This document shows, in pieces, positions 1 to 8,638 of a stretch of 64,000 nucleotides of DNA (position 1 is the stretch's first letter; each line of letters opens with the position of its first letter). Under the pieces are notes generated by a model. It worked only from the letters and a program-made list of their open reading frames with translations, was not told the origin of the DNA and did no database searches. Origin of the DNA: Bradyrhizobium sp. 186. GTDB taxonomy: Bacteria > Pseudomonadota > Alphaproteobacteria > Rhizobiales > Xanthobacteraceae. The stretch is taken from contig NZ_CP082164.1 of assembly GCF_023101685.1 (NCBI RefSeq), positions 5,766,001 to 5,830,000 on the forward strand, written 5' to 3'. Made by a program: the position numbers and the translations under genes.

Positions 1-457
1 GGTACATCAACAGCAGTCCGAGCCAGAATTTGGCCATTGATAGACCCGACACCGCCACGACCATCGAGGCCGTGTCGATGATACTGCCCGGCCGCAATGC
101 AGCGACGAAGCCGAGCGGCACGCCGACCACGACCGCAAATGTCATGGCCGCGAATATCAGCTGCAGCGTCGGCCATGTCCGTTTGGCGATCATGGTGGTG
201 ACCGGCTCGCGCGTCCGGAACGACGTCCCGAAATCACCGGTCGCGAGCTTGGCGATGTAGGCGCCGAAGCGCATGTAGACGGGCTCGTCGAGGCCGAGCT
301 GCTTCTTCATGCGCGCCTCGACCTGCGGATCGCTGTCGTCGCTCATGGTCGAGACGATGCTGCCGGGAACGACGCTGAACAACACGAAGACCAGCAGCAC
401 GACGGCGAGCACGGTCGGAATGGTTTGCAGTATTCGACGGATCAGGAAGGAGAGCAT
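1..457 (-). CDS. ABC transporter permease, DppB/GsiC type (partial, 3' end off window)
   Basis: Inner-membrane permease of a dipeptide/oligopeptide/nickel-type ABC importer. The N-terminus MLSFLIRRILQTIPTVLAV is the typical first transmembrane helix of DppB-like permeases. The stretch GDFGTSFRTREPV, which follows the periplasmic loop, is also typical of the family. The start is the ATG at 455-457. About 152 residues are visible and the ATP-linked EAA loop lies outside the window. The gene is 60 bp downstream of the solute-binding protein on the same strand, so the two very likely form one operon. Substrate cannot be told from sequence. Confidence 0.9.
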   Translation of the reverse strand, partial: MLSFLIRRILQTIPTVLAVVLLVFVLFSVVPGSIVSTMSDDSDPQVEARMKKQLGLDEPVYMRFGAYIAKLATGDFGTSFRTREPVTTMIAKRTWPTLQLIFAAMTFAVVVGVPLGFVAALRPGSIIDTASMVVAVSGLSMAKFWLGLLLMY

Positions 458-517
458 CGGAATTTGTCCTCTCTCCCTCCATCGTTTGTTGCGATGGAGG
501 GAGCGCGAGAGCGCGTG

Positions 518-2107
518 TCACTTCGCGGACGAGGTCTCGTCGACCCAGAGGTCTTCGACGTTCTGATGGGTCAGCTCCGTCGCGTTCAACTGAATCCCCT
601 TGAGCCACGGCTGCACGGCCATGACCGCCTTGTTGTAGTTGAAGAACCAGACCGGTGCCTCTTCATAGAGCAGGGCGTTGGCCTTTTGCAGCAGCTGGCC
701 GCGCTTGGCGACGTCGTCGGTCTGCCCGGCCTCATCGACCATCTTGTCGAAATCGGTATTCTTGAAGTTCAAGTAGTTGCAGGCTGATTGCGGTGTCGAC
801 GAGTGGAAGCATTTGAGGGCGGCCTGGGGATCCGGGCCGGTCGCCTGGGAATAGACGAAGGCCTGGTAGTCGCCGCTGCGAACCACCTCCGCCAGCACCG
901 CGGTCTCGACCTGCTTGACTTTCGCCTTGATGCCCACTCTGTCCAGCATCGGGATGACGGCCGTGACGATCGGCAAGCCCCAGCTTTCATTCTGGCTGGT
1001 GGTCCATTCGAATTCGAAGCCTGTGGGATAGCCCGCGTCCGCGAGCAGCTGCTTCGCCTTCGCGGGATCGAAGGCGTAAGGCTTCATGGTCTTGTCATAG
1101 AGAGGAGAAGTCAGCGGCAGCCAGCTGGTGGCGCGATAGGCCTTGCCTTTGACCAGCTTGTTGATGATCAGGTCGGTATCGATCGCATAGTTGATCGCCT
1201 GCCGGACGCGCTTGTCCGCGAACGGCTTGAATGCGGGATTCATCCCCATGTAACGCGTGAAGACCTCGGCGACTTCGACAATGGTGCCCTTGAGGTCGGG
1301 GTCGGCCTGATAGGCGACATATTGTGCGGGCCCGAGCACCGAGGTGTCGATTTCCTTGTTGCGGAACGCGACATCGCGCGCGGCGGCCTCGCCCATGACC
1401 GACACGATGAGCTTGTCGGCGTACGGCTTGCCGGGCTTGTAGAACCTGTCCCACCGCTCCAGCACGATGCGCGATCCCGGCACGTGCTCGACGAATTTGA
1501 AGGGCCCGAGGCCGATCGGCTTCTGGATGAAGCCCTCCTTTGCGCCCTCATCTGCGGGATAGATCGAGGTTAGCGCGTTGAAGAAGTAGAAGCCCGGATC
1601 GACCTTCTCCGTGAGCTTCATTTCGAGCGTGAAGTCGTCAATCTTCTTCAGGCCGGAGATTTCCTTGGCCTGCCCCTTCTCGACCGCGGCCGCGCCCTCG
1701 ATCACGCGGACAAAACGCGCGCCGGGATAGGCCCTGGTGCCGTCCATGATGCGGTTGTAGGACCAGATGATGTCGTCGGCCGTCATCTTGCGGCCATGGT
1801 GGAAATAGGCGTCGTCGCGCAGCTTGAAGGTGTGAACGAGACCTCCGCCCGAGACCACGTCCTCCTTGGCAAGCTCCAGAACCGGCTTGCCCTCAGCGGA
1901 GTCCCAAATGTAGAGCGAACGGTGCAAACCCTTGGCGTATATCTCGTCCTGGGCGCGCTGTGTCGTATGAATGTCCAGGCTGGTGAAACTCGAGCCATAG
2001 GGCGCGGTCATGCGGATGGTTCCGCCCTTGCGCGGTGTCTGGGCCTCCGCCGTGGCGACGAGTGCCAGCCCCAAACCAGCCACAATCGCCATCATCCTGA
2101 ACATCAT
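518..2107 (-). CDS. ABC transporter substrate-binding protein, family 5 (DppA/OppA-like)
   Basis: Periplasmic solute-binding protein of 529 residues, normal for family 5. An N-terminal signal peptide (about residues 1-23, ending ATAEAQ) is followed by the early GGTIRMT segment and the DIIWSYNRIMDG region found in dipeptide- and oligopeptide-binding proteins. The C-terminus has the family's repeated hydrophobic/aromatic pattern. It is first in an operon with the permease at 1-457. Family members bind peptides, nickel, opines or glutathione, and nothing here picks one. The 133 bp between this gene and mtnK shows no obvious gene or repeat. Confidence 0.92.
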   Translation of the reverse strand: MMFRMMAIVAGLGLALVATAEAQTPRKGGTIRMTAPYGSSFTSLDIHTTQRAQDEIYAKGLHRSLYIWDSAEGKPVLELAKEDVVSGGGLVHTFKLRDDAYFHHGRKMTADDIIWSYNRIMDGTRAYPGARFVRVIEGAAAVEKGQAKEISGLKKIDDFTLEMKLTEKVDPGFYFFNALTSIYPADEGAKEGFIQKPIGLGPFKFVEHVPGSRIVLERWDRFYKPGKPYADKLIVSVMGEAAARDVAFRNKEIDTSVLGPAQYVAYQADPDLKGTIVEVAEVFTRYMGMNPAFKPFADKRVRQAINYAIDTDLIINKLVKGKAYRATSWLPLTSPLYDKTMKPYAFDPAKAKQLLADAGYPTGFEFEWTTSQNESWGLPIVTAVIPMLDRVGIKAKVKQVETAVLAEVVRSGDYQAFVYSQATGPDPQAALKCFHSSTPQSACNYLNFKNTDFDKMVDEAGQTDDVAKRGQLLQKANALLYEEAPVWFFNYNKAVMAVQPWLKGIQLNATELTHQNVEDLWVDETSSAK

Positions 2108-2240
2108 GTTCCCTCCAACAATGCAGGCGTATTCCGATCAGCGAGTTGATCATTCGCAGCACGTCGAGCGCAAGCTCCTTGAAGGGGGGTGGCGTATGCG
2201 GCCGTAGCGCTCGGGAGCCCCCGATTTATGAGCGCATGCC

Positions 2241-3530
2241 CTAGCCGGTTACGAAATCCGGTTGCCAGTCGCGCAGTTTTCGTGCGGCGCCGGTGACATC
2301 AGCGATACCCGGAAACGACCCCGTCTCCACCATCATCGCCCTTGCCAGCCGCACCGCACGCGCCTCGCTGACCGCCCGCCTCCGCGGATCCTCGATCAGC
2401 TCGAAATCGATGTTGTGGGCGAGGCCGAAGATGCGGCGGATGGTCTTTGCCGCGGCGAAGCCGACCGTGTCGGCGAACAGCCGCTGCATGTAGGCCTGCC
2501 GCTCCGCCTCCAGCGGCGCGGCACCCTTCTCGCCGGCGAAGAGCGAGGCCGGGTACGCATCGCCCCTGGCATTGCTCCGCCACAGGCCGAGGAGTTTTCG
2601 TGCGAACTCATTCCAGACCCTCTCGACCGTCCCCAGCACCCAGCCCTCGAATGCGCGCCGTTCGCCCGGCGAGCGCTCGTGGCCGCTTGATGCGAAATAG
2701 GCCATCAGGAGATTGGCCAGCACCGCGCCAACATCAAAGCCCATCGGGCCATAGAACGCGAATTCGGGATCAATCACCCGCGTCTCGCTCTCCGTCACCA
2801 TGATCGATCCGGTGTGGAGGTCGCCGTGGATCAGCGCCTCCGGGCTGGCCATGAACTTCAGCTTCAGCCGGGAGACGGCGACATGCAGCTCCATGTCCTC
2901 GCGCAGGCTCGCAGCGAGAGCGTCGAGGTAAGGCGCGGTCCAGCGGTTCTGCTCGGCCACGCGATAGGGATCGGTGAAAATGAGGTCCTCGGTGATCTTG
3001 CAGAGTGCGTGGTTGCCGGCGAAGGCGGCAATGCCGTCCTTCTTCTCGGCGGCGGAGAGGGCAAGATCGGAGGTGTGGAACAGCGTCCGCGCCATGAAGG
3101 TGGTGATGTCGTCAACGAAACGCGGATATTGCGCCCCGGCGACCATCCCCTTGCGCATGATGATGTGGGGCTCGAGCAGCTCCATCACCGTCAACGCCAG
3201 CGCATCGTTGTGATGCAGCAGCGCCGGTACGAGGCCGGGCGCGAGCTGGGCCTGCTGGGACAAGGCCAAAAATTCGTAATGGGCGCGCGAGAGCGGCAGC
3301 GGCCAGCTTTCACCGACCAGACGGACATAGGGCAGCGCCTGCTTCACGGCGACGCCGCCGCTTGTGCCCTTGACGATGAAGACGAGATTGAGATTGCCGT
3401 CGCCGACCTCGGTGATCGCCCAGGACGCCGGCTGGCCGCCGAGCGTTGCCGCCAGTTCCGGAACGCCCGCGAGATAATCCCGCAGGGCCGCCTCATGCAG
3501 AATCCGGTAGTCTCCCCGCTCCTCGCTCAT
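2241..3530 (-). CDS. mtnK: S-methyl-5-thioribose kinase
   Basis: Cytosolic kinase of the methionine salvage pathway that phosphorylates 5-methylthioribose to the 1-phosphate. The 429-residue product has the aminoglycoside-phosphotransferase-like fold. The catalytic-loop motif HGDLHTGS (near residue 232) and VIDPEFAFYGPMGFD, with the metal-binding Asp, are MtnK signatures. I chose the ATG at 3528-3530. The open frame continues another 103 codons upstream, but that part runs through the neighbouring gene and has no similarity to the family. The usual partner, mtnA isomerase, is not in the window. Confidence 0.88.
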   Translation of the reverse strand: MSEERGDYRILHEAALRDYLAGVPELAATLGGQPASWAITEVGDGNLNLVFIVKGTSGGVAVKQALPYVRLVGESWPLPLSRAHYEFLALSQQAQLAPGLVPALLHHNDALALTVMELLEPHIIMRKGMVAGAQYPRFVDDITTFMARTLFHTSDLALSAAEKKDGIAAFAGNHALCKITEDLIFTDPYRVAEQNRWTAPYLDALAASLREDMELHVAVSRLKLKFMASPEALIHGDLHTGSIMVTESETRVIDPEFAFYGPMGFDVGAVLANLLMAYFASSGHERSPGERRAFEGWVLGTVERVWNEFARKLLGLWRSNARGDAYPASLFAGEKGAAPLEAERQAYMQRLFADTVGFAAAKTIRRIFGLAHNIDFELIEDPRRRAVSEARAVRLARAMMVETGSFPGIADVTGAARKLRDWQPDFVTG

Positions 3531-3565
3531 GACGATCCCATCCCATGCTTGGCATGGCCGGATCG

Positions 3566-3913
3566 TTACTCCCGCTCCAGGAAGCTCGAGCCGATCTCGG
3601 CCTTTCTTTTGATCGGATCGTAATCGCAATAGACGCTGTCCGCCACCAGCGTGTAGCTGGCGCTGACGGCGTATTTGTCCGTTTTGACCGAGTTCAGCCC
3701 GATGACCGAGGTGCTCTTGCCGCCGTTCCATTTGAACGGCGTCGAGCTCTGCGCCCGCTCGCAGGCCATCACCGCCTCGTTGAAGACGTAGCCCTCGACG
3801 AACGCCTTCAGCGTCCGCGCCTGCACGGCCATCCGCCACTCGACATAGCCGATCGCACCAAGGCCGGCGACGATCAGCACCAGAAGCGCAATGACGATCC
3901 TCTGAAAAGTCAT
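3566..3913 (-). CDS. Hypothetical membrane-anchored protein
   Basis: I do not recognise a family. The 115-residue product has one N-terminal hydrophobic segment (about residues 4-22), fitting a signal anchor. A soluble domain follows with two cysteines (CERAQ and VYCDYDP) that could form a disulfide outside the membrane. The ATG at 3911-3913 follows a strong GGGGGA ribosome site. An in-frame TTG fifteen bases upstream is less likely. It lies on the same strand between DUF1467 and mtnK. Confidence 0.65.
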   Translation of the reverse strand: MTFQRIVIALLVLIVAGLGAIGYVEWRMAVQARTLKAFVEGYVFNEAVMACERAQSSTPFKWNGGKSTSVIGLNSVKTDKYAVSASYTLVADSVYCDYDPIKRKAEIGSSFLERE

Positions 3914-3946
3914 TCGTCCCCCCAACAACGATGCAACCCGAAAAGT

Positions 3947-4222
3947 CTAGAACGGCATTCCCATCAATTTCGACAAGCGTTCAACCGACAGATATCCGGC
4001 CTGGTAGGCCACCATGCCGAGGCCATAGATGATCGCCGAGATGATCGTGGTCCAGATCAGCTTGCGTCCCATCCGGGTCATGATCGGCGCGCCAGGATCG
4101 GTGCCGGGTGCTCCTACGCCATCCTCATGCTGGCTTCGTACGCCGAACGGCAGCGTCAAGAACAGCGCGATCCACCAGATGACGAAGTAGATCGCGAGCG
4201 CGGTTGATATCTGGATGGCCAT
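3947..4222 (-). CDS. DUF1467 family small membrane protein
   Basis: The 91-residue product has two transmembrane segments, about residues 8-26 and 57-77. The LYFVIWW-like start (AIYFVIWWIALFLTLPFGV) and the downstream RMGRKLIWTTIIS segment match the DUF1467 family of alphaproteobacteria. Function is unknown. It sits 8 bp downstream of the methylmalonyl-CoA epimerase gene, an arrangement common in this group of bacteria, so co-transcription is likely. Confidence 0.8.
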   Translation of the reverse strand: MAIQISTALAIYFVIWWIALFLTLPFGVRSQHEDGVGAPGTDPGAPIMTRMGRKLIWTTIISAIIYGLGMVAYQAGYLSVERLSKLMGMPF

Positions 4223-4230
4223 GGCCGGCC

Positions 4231-4635
4231 TTATGCCTGCTCGATTTCGACGAGCGCGCCGGAAAAGTCCTTCGGGTGCAGGAATAGCACCGGCTTGCCG
4301 TGCGCGCCGATCTTCGGCACGCCGTCGCCGAGCACCCGCGCGCCCTCCTTCACCAGCGTGTCGCGCGAGGCGATGATGTCGACGACCTCGTAGCAGACAT
4401 GGTGGATGCCGCCATCGGCATTGCGTTCGAGGAATTTGCCGATCGGCGAGCCCTCGCCGAGCGGCTCGATGAACTCGATCTTGGTGTTGGGCAGCGTCGC
4501 GAACACGGTGGTGACGCCATGCTCGGGCAGCGCGACGGCCTCGGAGATCTGCGCCCCGAACGCCGCGCCGTAGATTTTTGCAGCCTTGACGGCGTCCTTG
4601 GTCGCGATCGCGACATGGTTGAGCCGGCCCAGCAT
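4231..4635 (-). CDS. mce: Methylmalonyl-CoA epimerase
   Basis: Interconverts (2R)- and (2S)-methylmalonyl-CoA in propionyl-CoA catabolism. The 134-residue length is normal. The glyoxalase/VOC fold is seen from MLGRLNHVAIAT, which carries the first metal-binding His, through GGIHHVCYEV in the middle to ALVEIEQ, with the last Glu, at the C-terminus. It is part of a minus-strand run with RNase J upstream and DUF1467 downstream. The palindromic repeat at 4652-4696 separates it from RNase J. Confidence 0.9.
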   Translation of the reverse strand: MLGRLNHVAIATKDAVKAAKIYGAAFGAQISEAVALPEHGVTTVFATLPNTKIEFIEPLGEGSPIGKFLERNADGGIHHVCYEVVDIIASRDTLVKEGARVLGDGVPKIGAHGKPVLFLHPKDFSGALVEIEQA

Positions 4636-4651
4636 GGTTCTCTCCCTCAGA

Positions 4652-4696
4652 GCATGATCCGGAAAAGTGTGAAGCGGTTTTCCGAAAAGATCATGC
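4652..4696. repeat. GCATGATC-type palindromic intergenic repeat, copy 1
   Basis: The 45 bp between the stop of RNase J and the start of the epimerase begins GCATGATC and ends GATCATGC. Inside are GGAAAAGTG and CGGTTTTCC. The same blocks recur at 12271-12317 and 35382-35457. It can fold as an RNA hairpin within the transcript. I read it as a dispersed repeat typical of Bradyrhizobium-like genomes. Confidence 0.75.
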
Positions 4697-4701
4697 CTAA
4701 A

Positions 4702-6375
4702 TCAGACTGTCAGCACATGTACCAGACAGGGGGGCTTTTTGCCCCAATGTTCGTTGATCACGGCCCGCACCGCGCGGCGGACCGACTCCGCCAGCGCATC
4801 CGCATCGCGGCGGCGGGCTTTTGGCAATCCCTCGATGGTGGACATCACGGCATCGAAGACGAGGTCGTCGAAGGGCTCACCCGCCCTGTTCTTTTCGGGG
4901 ATGCCGACGAGATCGACCTCGGGATCGTCGGCAAGCTCGCCCTGCTCGGTCATGGCGATGGCCACGAAGGCGCAGCCCGAAAACCCCATCCGGCGCCGCT
5001 CGATCACCGCGCGCGACTTGGAATCCTCCAAGATCGTGCCGTCCTTGTAGAGGCGGCCCGAGGGCACTTCGCCAATGATGCCGGGATCGCCCGGTCCGAG
5101 CTTGATCAGATCGCCATTGCGGACGACCAGGACGCGCGGCACGCCGGCGGCCCGCGCGAGCTTTGCATGCTCGTGCAGATGCAGGGCCTCACCGTGGACG
5201 GGGATCAGGAGCTGCGGGCGCACCCAGGCGATCATGTCGCGCAATTCGTCGCGGCGCGGATGGCCGGAGACGTGGACGAGATGGGTGCGGTCGGTGATGA
5301 CCTCGACGCCCTGGAGGATCAGATTGTTGATGATCGAGCCGACCGCCTTCTCGTTGCCGGGAATGGTGCGCGAGGAGAAGATCACGCTGTCACCGCGGTT
5401 GAGCGTGATCTCCGGATGGTCGTCATTGGCGATGCGCGCCAATGCCGCGCGGGCCTCGCCCTGGCTGCCGGTGCAGAGCGCCAGCACCTTGTCCTGCGGC
5501 AGATGGCCGTAGACGTCCGGCGAACGGAAATTCTGCACGCCGTCGAGATAGCCGGTCTCGCGCGCGACCTGCGACACGCGCTCCATGGCGCGGCCGACCA
5601 CAACTACTTCGCGGTCCGCGGCTTTGGCAGCATCGGCAACGGCCTTGATGCGCGCGACGTTGGAGGCGAAAGTCGTGACCGCAACGCGGCCCTTGGCGGC
5701 CTTGACCAGCTCGATGATGGTCTTGGCGACCTCGGCTTCCGACGGCGAGCGGCCGTCGCGGACCGCGTTGGTGGAATCGCCGATCAGGGCGAGCACACCC
5801 TGATCGCCCAGCTCGCGCAGCCGCTTTTCGTCGGTCGGGCGGCCGATGATCGGGGTCGGGTCGATCTTCCAGTCGCCGGTGTGCAGCACCGTGCCGACCT
5901 CGGTGTGGATCGCCAGCGCGTGGGACTCCGGAATCGAGTGCGCGACCGGGATGAACTCGACGTTGAACGGGCCGATATCGACGCGCCCGCCTGACGGCAC
6001 CACCGTCACCGGGATCTTCGGCGCGTTGCGCTCGGCCGCGCATTTGGCCTCGAACAGCGCCGCGCTGAACTGCGTCGCATAGATCGGGCATTTCAGCTTC
6101 GGCCAGAGGTCGATGATGGCGCCAAAATGGTCCTCATGGGCGTGCGTCAGCACCAGACCCATCAGGTTCTTGCGCTCCTTCTCCAGGAAGCTGATGTCGG
6201 GCATGATCAGGTCGATGCCCGGCAGGTGCTCCTCGTCGCCGAAGGAAACGCCGAGATCGATCGCCAGCCAGGCCCGCTGCTGGCGGTTGCCGAGGCCGTA
6301 GATCGACAGGTTCATGCCGATCTCGCCGACGCCGCCGAGCGGCGCAAATACCAGTTCGTCAGGCCGTGCCATCAC
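4702..6375 (-). CDS. rnj: Ribonuclease J family protein
   Basis: Metallo-beta-lactamase/beta-CASP ribonuclease with endo- and 5'-3' exonuclease activity in mRNA decay and rRNA maturation, in the cytosol. The 557-residue product has the zinc motif HAHEDH near residues 76-82. Further ligands are PVAHSIPES and HTGDWKIDPTP, and the beta-CASP segment is SGHPRRDEL with PVHGEALHL. The start codon region overlaps the stop of birA by 4 bp (6372-6375), indicating translational coupling. Confidence 0.93.
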   Translation of the reverse strand: MMARPDELVFAPLGGVGEIGMNLSIYGLGNRQQRAWLAIDLGVSFGDEEHLPGIDLIMPDISFLEKERKNLMGLVLTHAHEDHFGAIIDLWPKLKCPIYATQFSAALFEAKCAAERNAPKIPVTVVPSGGRVDIGPFNVEFIPVAHSIPESHALAIHTEVGTVLHTGDWKIDPTPIIGRPTDEKRLRELGDQGVLALIGDSTNAVRDGRSPSEAEVAKTIIELVKAAKGRVAVTTFASNVARIKAVADAAKAADREVVVVGRAMERVSQVARETGYLDGVQNFRSPDVYGHLPQDKVLALCTGSQGEARAALARIANDDHPEITLNRGDSVIFSSRTIPGNEKAVGSIINNLILQGVEVITDRTHLVHVSGHPRRDELRDMIAWVRPQLLIPVHGEALHLHEHAKLARAAGVPRVLVVRNGDLIKLGPGDPGIIGEVPSGRLYKDGTILEDSKSRAVIERRRMGFSGCAFVAIAMTEQGELADDPEVDLVGIPEKNRAGEPFDDLVFDAVMSTIEGLPKARRRDADALAESVRRAVRAVINEHWGKKPPCLVHVLTV

Positions 6376-7178
6376 GCAGCTCCCACGGAGGCGGCCGAGC
6401 CGAAGAACACCTCGCCGGCCGCCACCGGCAGGCGTCGGCCGTCAGCTGTGCGGACGATCAGGCAGCCGGTGTCGTCGATCGTGTCAAAGATGCCTTCGAG
6501 CGTCTTTGTTCCCATATTGATCGCGACCTTCTCGCCAAGGCCGGCGGCGCGCTCGAGCCACAGCTTGCGGATCTGCGCAAAGCCGCGACCATCATCCCAG
6601 ATGCCGCGGAATTCCACCCAGGCGTCCGACAGCGCTGAGAACAGCTCTTCCGCGCTGATCTGGACGCCGAGCGCCGCCAGCGACACCGCAGGCGTCGGCA
6701 TGCCCTCAGGTGCCGCGACCACGTTGGTGCCGATGCCGACGACCACGGCGAGGCGATCGCCGATGGCTTCGGCTTCCAGGCCGATGCCGACGAGCTTCTT
6801 GCCGTCCGCGAGGACGTCGTTCGGCCATTTCAGGGCGTATCTGGGCCTGTCAGGGCCGAGCCGCAGCGCGGCCTCGAGGCTGACCTTCTCAAGGGCTGCT
6901 TCCTCTGCCAGCCCCGCCGCAAAACCGATCGTGGCGGCAACCGCAGGTGCCACGTCCACGATCTCGAGGACGCTGGCCGCCAGATTGCCGCGCGGCGCGA
7001 TCCAGGCGCGCTGGCGCCGGCCGCGGCCGGCGGTCTGCTCGGATGTCACGAACCAGATCGGGCCGCGCTCGCCGGCGCGAGCGCTTTCGATCGCCTCGGT
7101 ATTGGTCGAGCCGGTCCGCTCGAAGGCTGCGAGCTTGTAGCCCGCCGACGAGGCGCGAGGACCGAGCGCGAACCCCAT
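6372..7178 (-). CDS. birA: Biotin-[acetyl-CoA-carboxylase] ligase
   Basis: Attaches biotin to the carboxyl carrier protein of acetyl-CoA carboxylase and related enzymes. The 268-residue product has the ATP/biotin loop TAGRGRRQRAW near residues 49-59 and the KWPNDVL motif (lysine near residue 114). It lacks an N-terminal winged helix, so it is a class I ligase that should not act as a repressor. It starts one base after the nuoN stop and overlaps rnj by 4 bp, so it is likely read from the nuo transcript. Confidence 0.92.
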   Translation of the reverse strand: MGFALGPRASSAGYKLAAFERTGSTNTEAIESARAGERGPIWFVTSEQTAGRGRRQRAWIAPRGNLAASVLEIVDVAPAVAATIGFAAGLAEEAALEKVSLEAALRLGPDRPRYALKWPNDVLADGKKLVGIGLEAEAIGDRLAVVVGIGTNVVAAPEGMPTPAVSLAALGVQISAEELFSALSDAWVEFRGIWDDGRGFAQIRKLWLERAAGLGEKVAINMGTKTLEGIFDTIDDTGCLIVRTADGRRLPVAAGEVFFGSAASVGAA

Positions 7179-7179
7179 C

Positions 7180-8616
7180 CTAGAACAACGACTTTGCGGC
7201 GGCGGAGGCGACGCTCACCACCGGGCCCGCAAACAGCGCAAACAGGATGTTGAACAGGCCCGCGACCGCCAGCACCGTCCGCACCTCGACCCGCACCGGA
7301 TCGACCTGACCGGCCGGCTCGTCGAAATACATCGTCTTGATGATGGTGAGATAGTAGTAGGCGCCTACGACGCTGGAGAGCACGCCGACCACCGCCAGCG
7401 TGAACAAATTGGCCTTGATGGCGGCGACGAACACGTACCATTTGGCGAAGAAGCCGGCGAGCGGCGGGATGCCGGCGAGCGAGAACAGCAGCATCGCGAA
7501 CATGAAGGCGAGCAGCGGATTGGTCCGCGACAGGCCGGCGAAATCGCTGATCTGCTCGACCGCCTGACCGTTGCGTCGCATGGCGAGGATGATCGAGAAC
7601 GAGCCGAGCGTCATCGCGACATAGATCACGATGTACATCAGCACGCCCTGCGCACCTTCCACCGTGCCTGCGGCAAGGCCAACCAGGGCAAAGCCCATAT
7701 GGCCGATCGAGGAATAGGCCATCAGGCGCTTGATGTTGCTCTGTCCGATCGCCGCGAAGGAGCCGAGCACCATCGAGGCGATCGCGACGAACACCAGGAT
7801 CTGCTGCCACTGCGACACGATCCCGGGGAATGCGGTCAGCGTTACGCGGGTGAAGACGGCGAGCGCGGCGACCTTCGGCGCCGAAGCGAAGAAGGCCGTC
7901 ACCGGTGTCGGCGCGCCCTCATAGACGTCGGGCGTCCACATGTGGAACGGCACCGCCGAGACCTTGAAGCAGAGGCCGGCGAGCAGGAAGACCAGGCCGA
8001 ACACCAGGCCGACATTCGCGACCGTCGTGGCTGCCGCGATGCCGGTAAAGCTGACCGTGCCGGTGAAGCCGTAGATCAGCGAGGAGCCGTAGAGCAGCAT
8101 GCCCGAGGACAGCGCGCCCAGCACAAAATACTTCAGGCCGGCTTCGGTCGACTTGGCGTTGTCGCGGTTCGAGGTCGCCACGACATAGAGCGCGAGCGAC
8201 ATCAGCTCGAGGCCGAGATAGAGCGAGATCAGGTCACCGGCTGAGATCAGCACCATCATGCCGAGCGTCGAGAGCAGCACCAGGATCGCGTATTCGAAGA
8301 TGCGGCGCGACGGGTCCGACAGGAACTCGGTCGACAGGACCAGCGTCACCGCCGAGCCGATCAGGGTCAGGATCTTCATGAAGCGCGCGAAATCGTCGAC
8401 GATGAAGCTGCCGCCGAAGGTCACCTGCTTGCCCGCGGGCTGAAGGTAGACCAGCACGCCGACCACGACCAAGAGCAGGACCGCCAGCGTTGTGACCGTC
8501 TTGGTCGTCTCCTGCCCGCGATAGGCCCCCAGCATCAGCAGTGCCATAGCACCGATCGCGAGCACGAGCTCGGGCAGCACCGGCGCCAGTTGATAACCTG
8601 CAGTCTCAAAGCTCAT
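7180..8616 (-). CDS. nuoN: NADH-quinone oxidoreductase subunit N
   Basis: Antiporter-like proton-pumping subunit of respiratory complex I in the inner membrane. The 478-residue product is almost entirely hydrophobic (about 14 helices). It carries the family segments STEAGLKYFVLGALSSGM and PFHMWTPDVYEGAPTPV, and the conserved lysine of NIKRLMAYSSIGHMGF. It is last of the nuo genes, 22 bp after nuoM, and followed directly by birA. Confidence 0.96.
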   Translation of the reverse strand: MSFETAGYQLAPVLPELVLAIGAMALLMLGAYRGQETTKTVTTLAVLLLVVVGVLVYLQPAGKQVTFGGSFIVDDFARFMKILTLIGSAVTLVLSTEFLSDPSRRIFEYAILVLLSTLGMMVLISAGDLISLYLGLELMSLALYVVATSNRDNAKSTEAGLKYFVLGALSSGMLLYGSSLIYGFTGTVSFTGIAAATTVANVGLVFGLVFLLAGLCFKVSAVPFHMWTPDVYEGAPTPVTAFFASAPKVAALAVFTRVTLTAFPGIVSQWQQILVFVAIASMVLGSFAAIGQSNIKRLMAYSSIGHMGFALVGLAAGTVEGAQGVLMYIVIYVAMTLGSFSIILAMRRNGQAVEQISDFAGLSRTNPLLAFMFAMLLFSLAGIPPLAGFFAKWYVFVAAIKANLFTLAVVGVLSSVVGAYYYLTIIKTMYFDEPAGQVDPVRVEVRTVLAVAGLFNILFALFAGPVVSVASAAAKSLF

Positions 8617-8638
8617 GGCGATATCCTGACCTGCCCGC

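Noticed and set aside
4300..5994. Plus-strand 564-residue frame opposite RNase J and the epimerase
   Set aside because: It spans two genes on the other strand, with a composition typical of a GC-rich antisense frame and no ribosome site.
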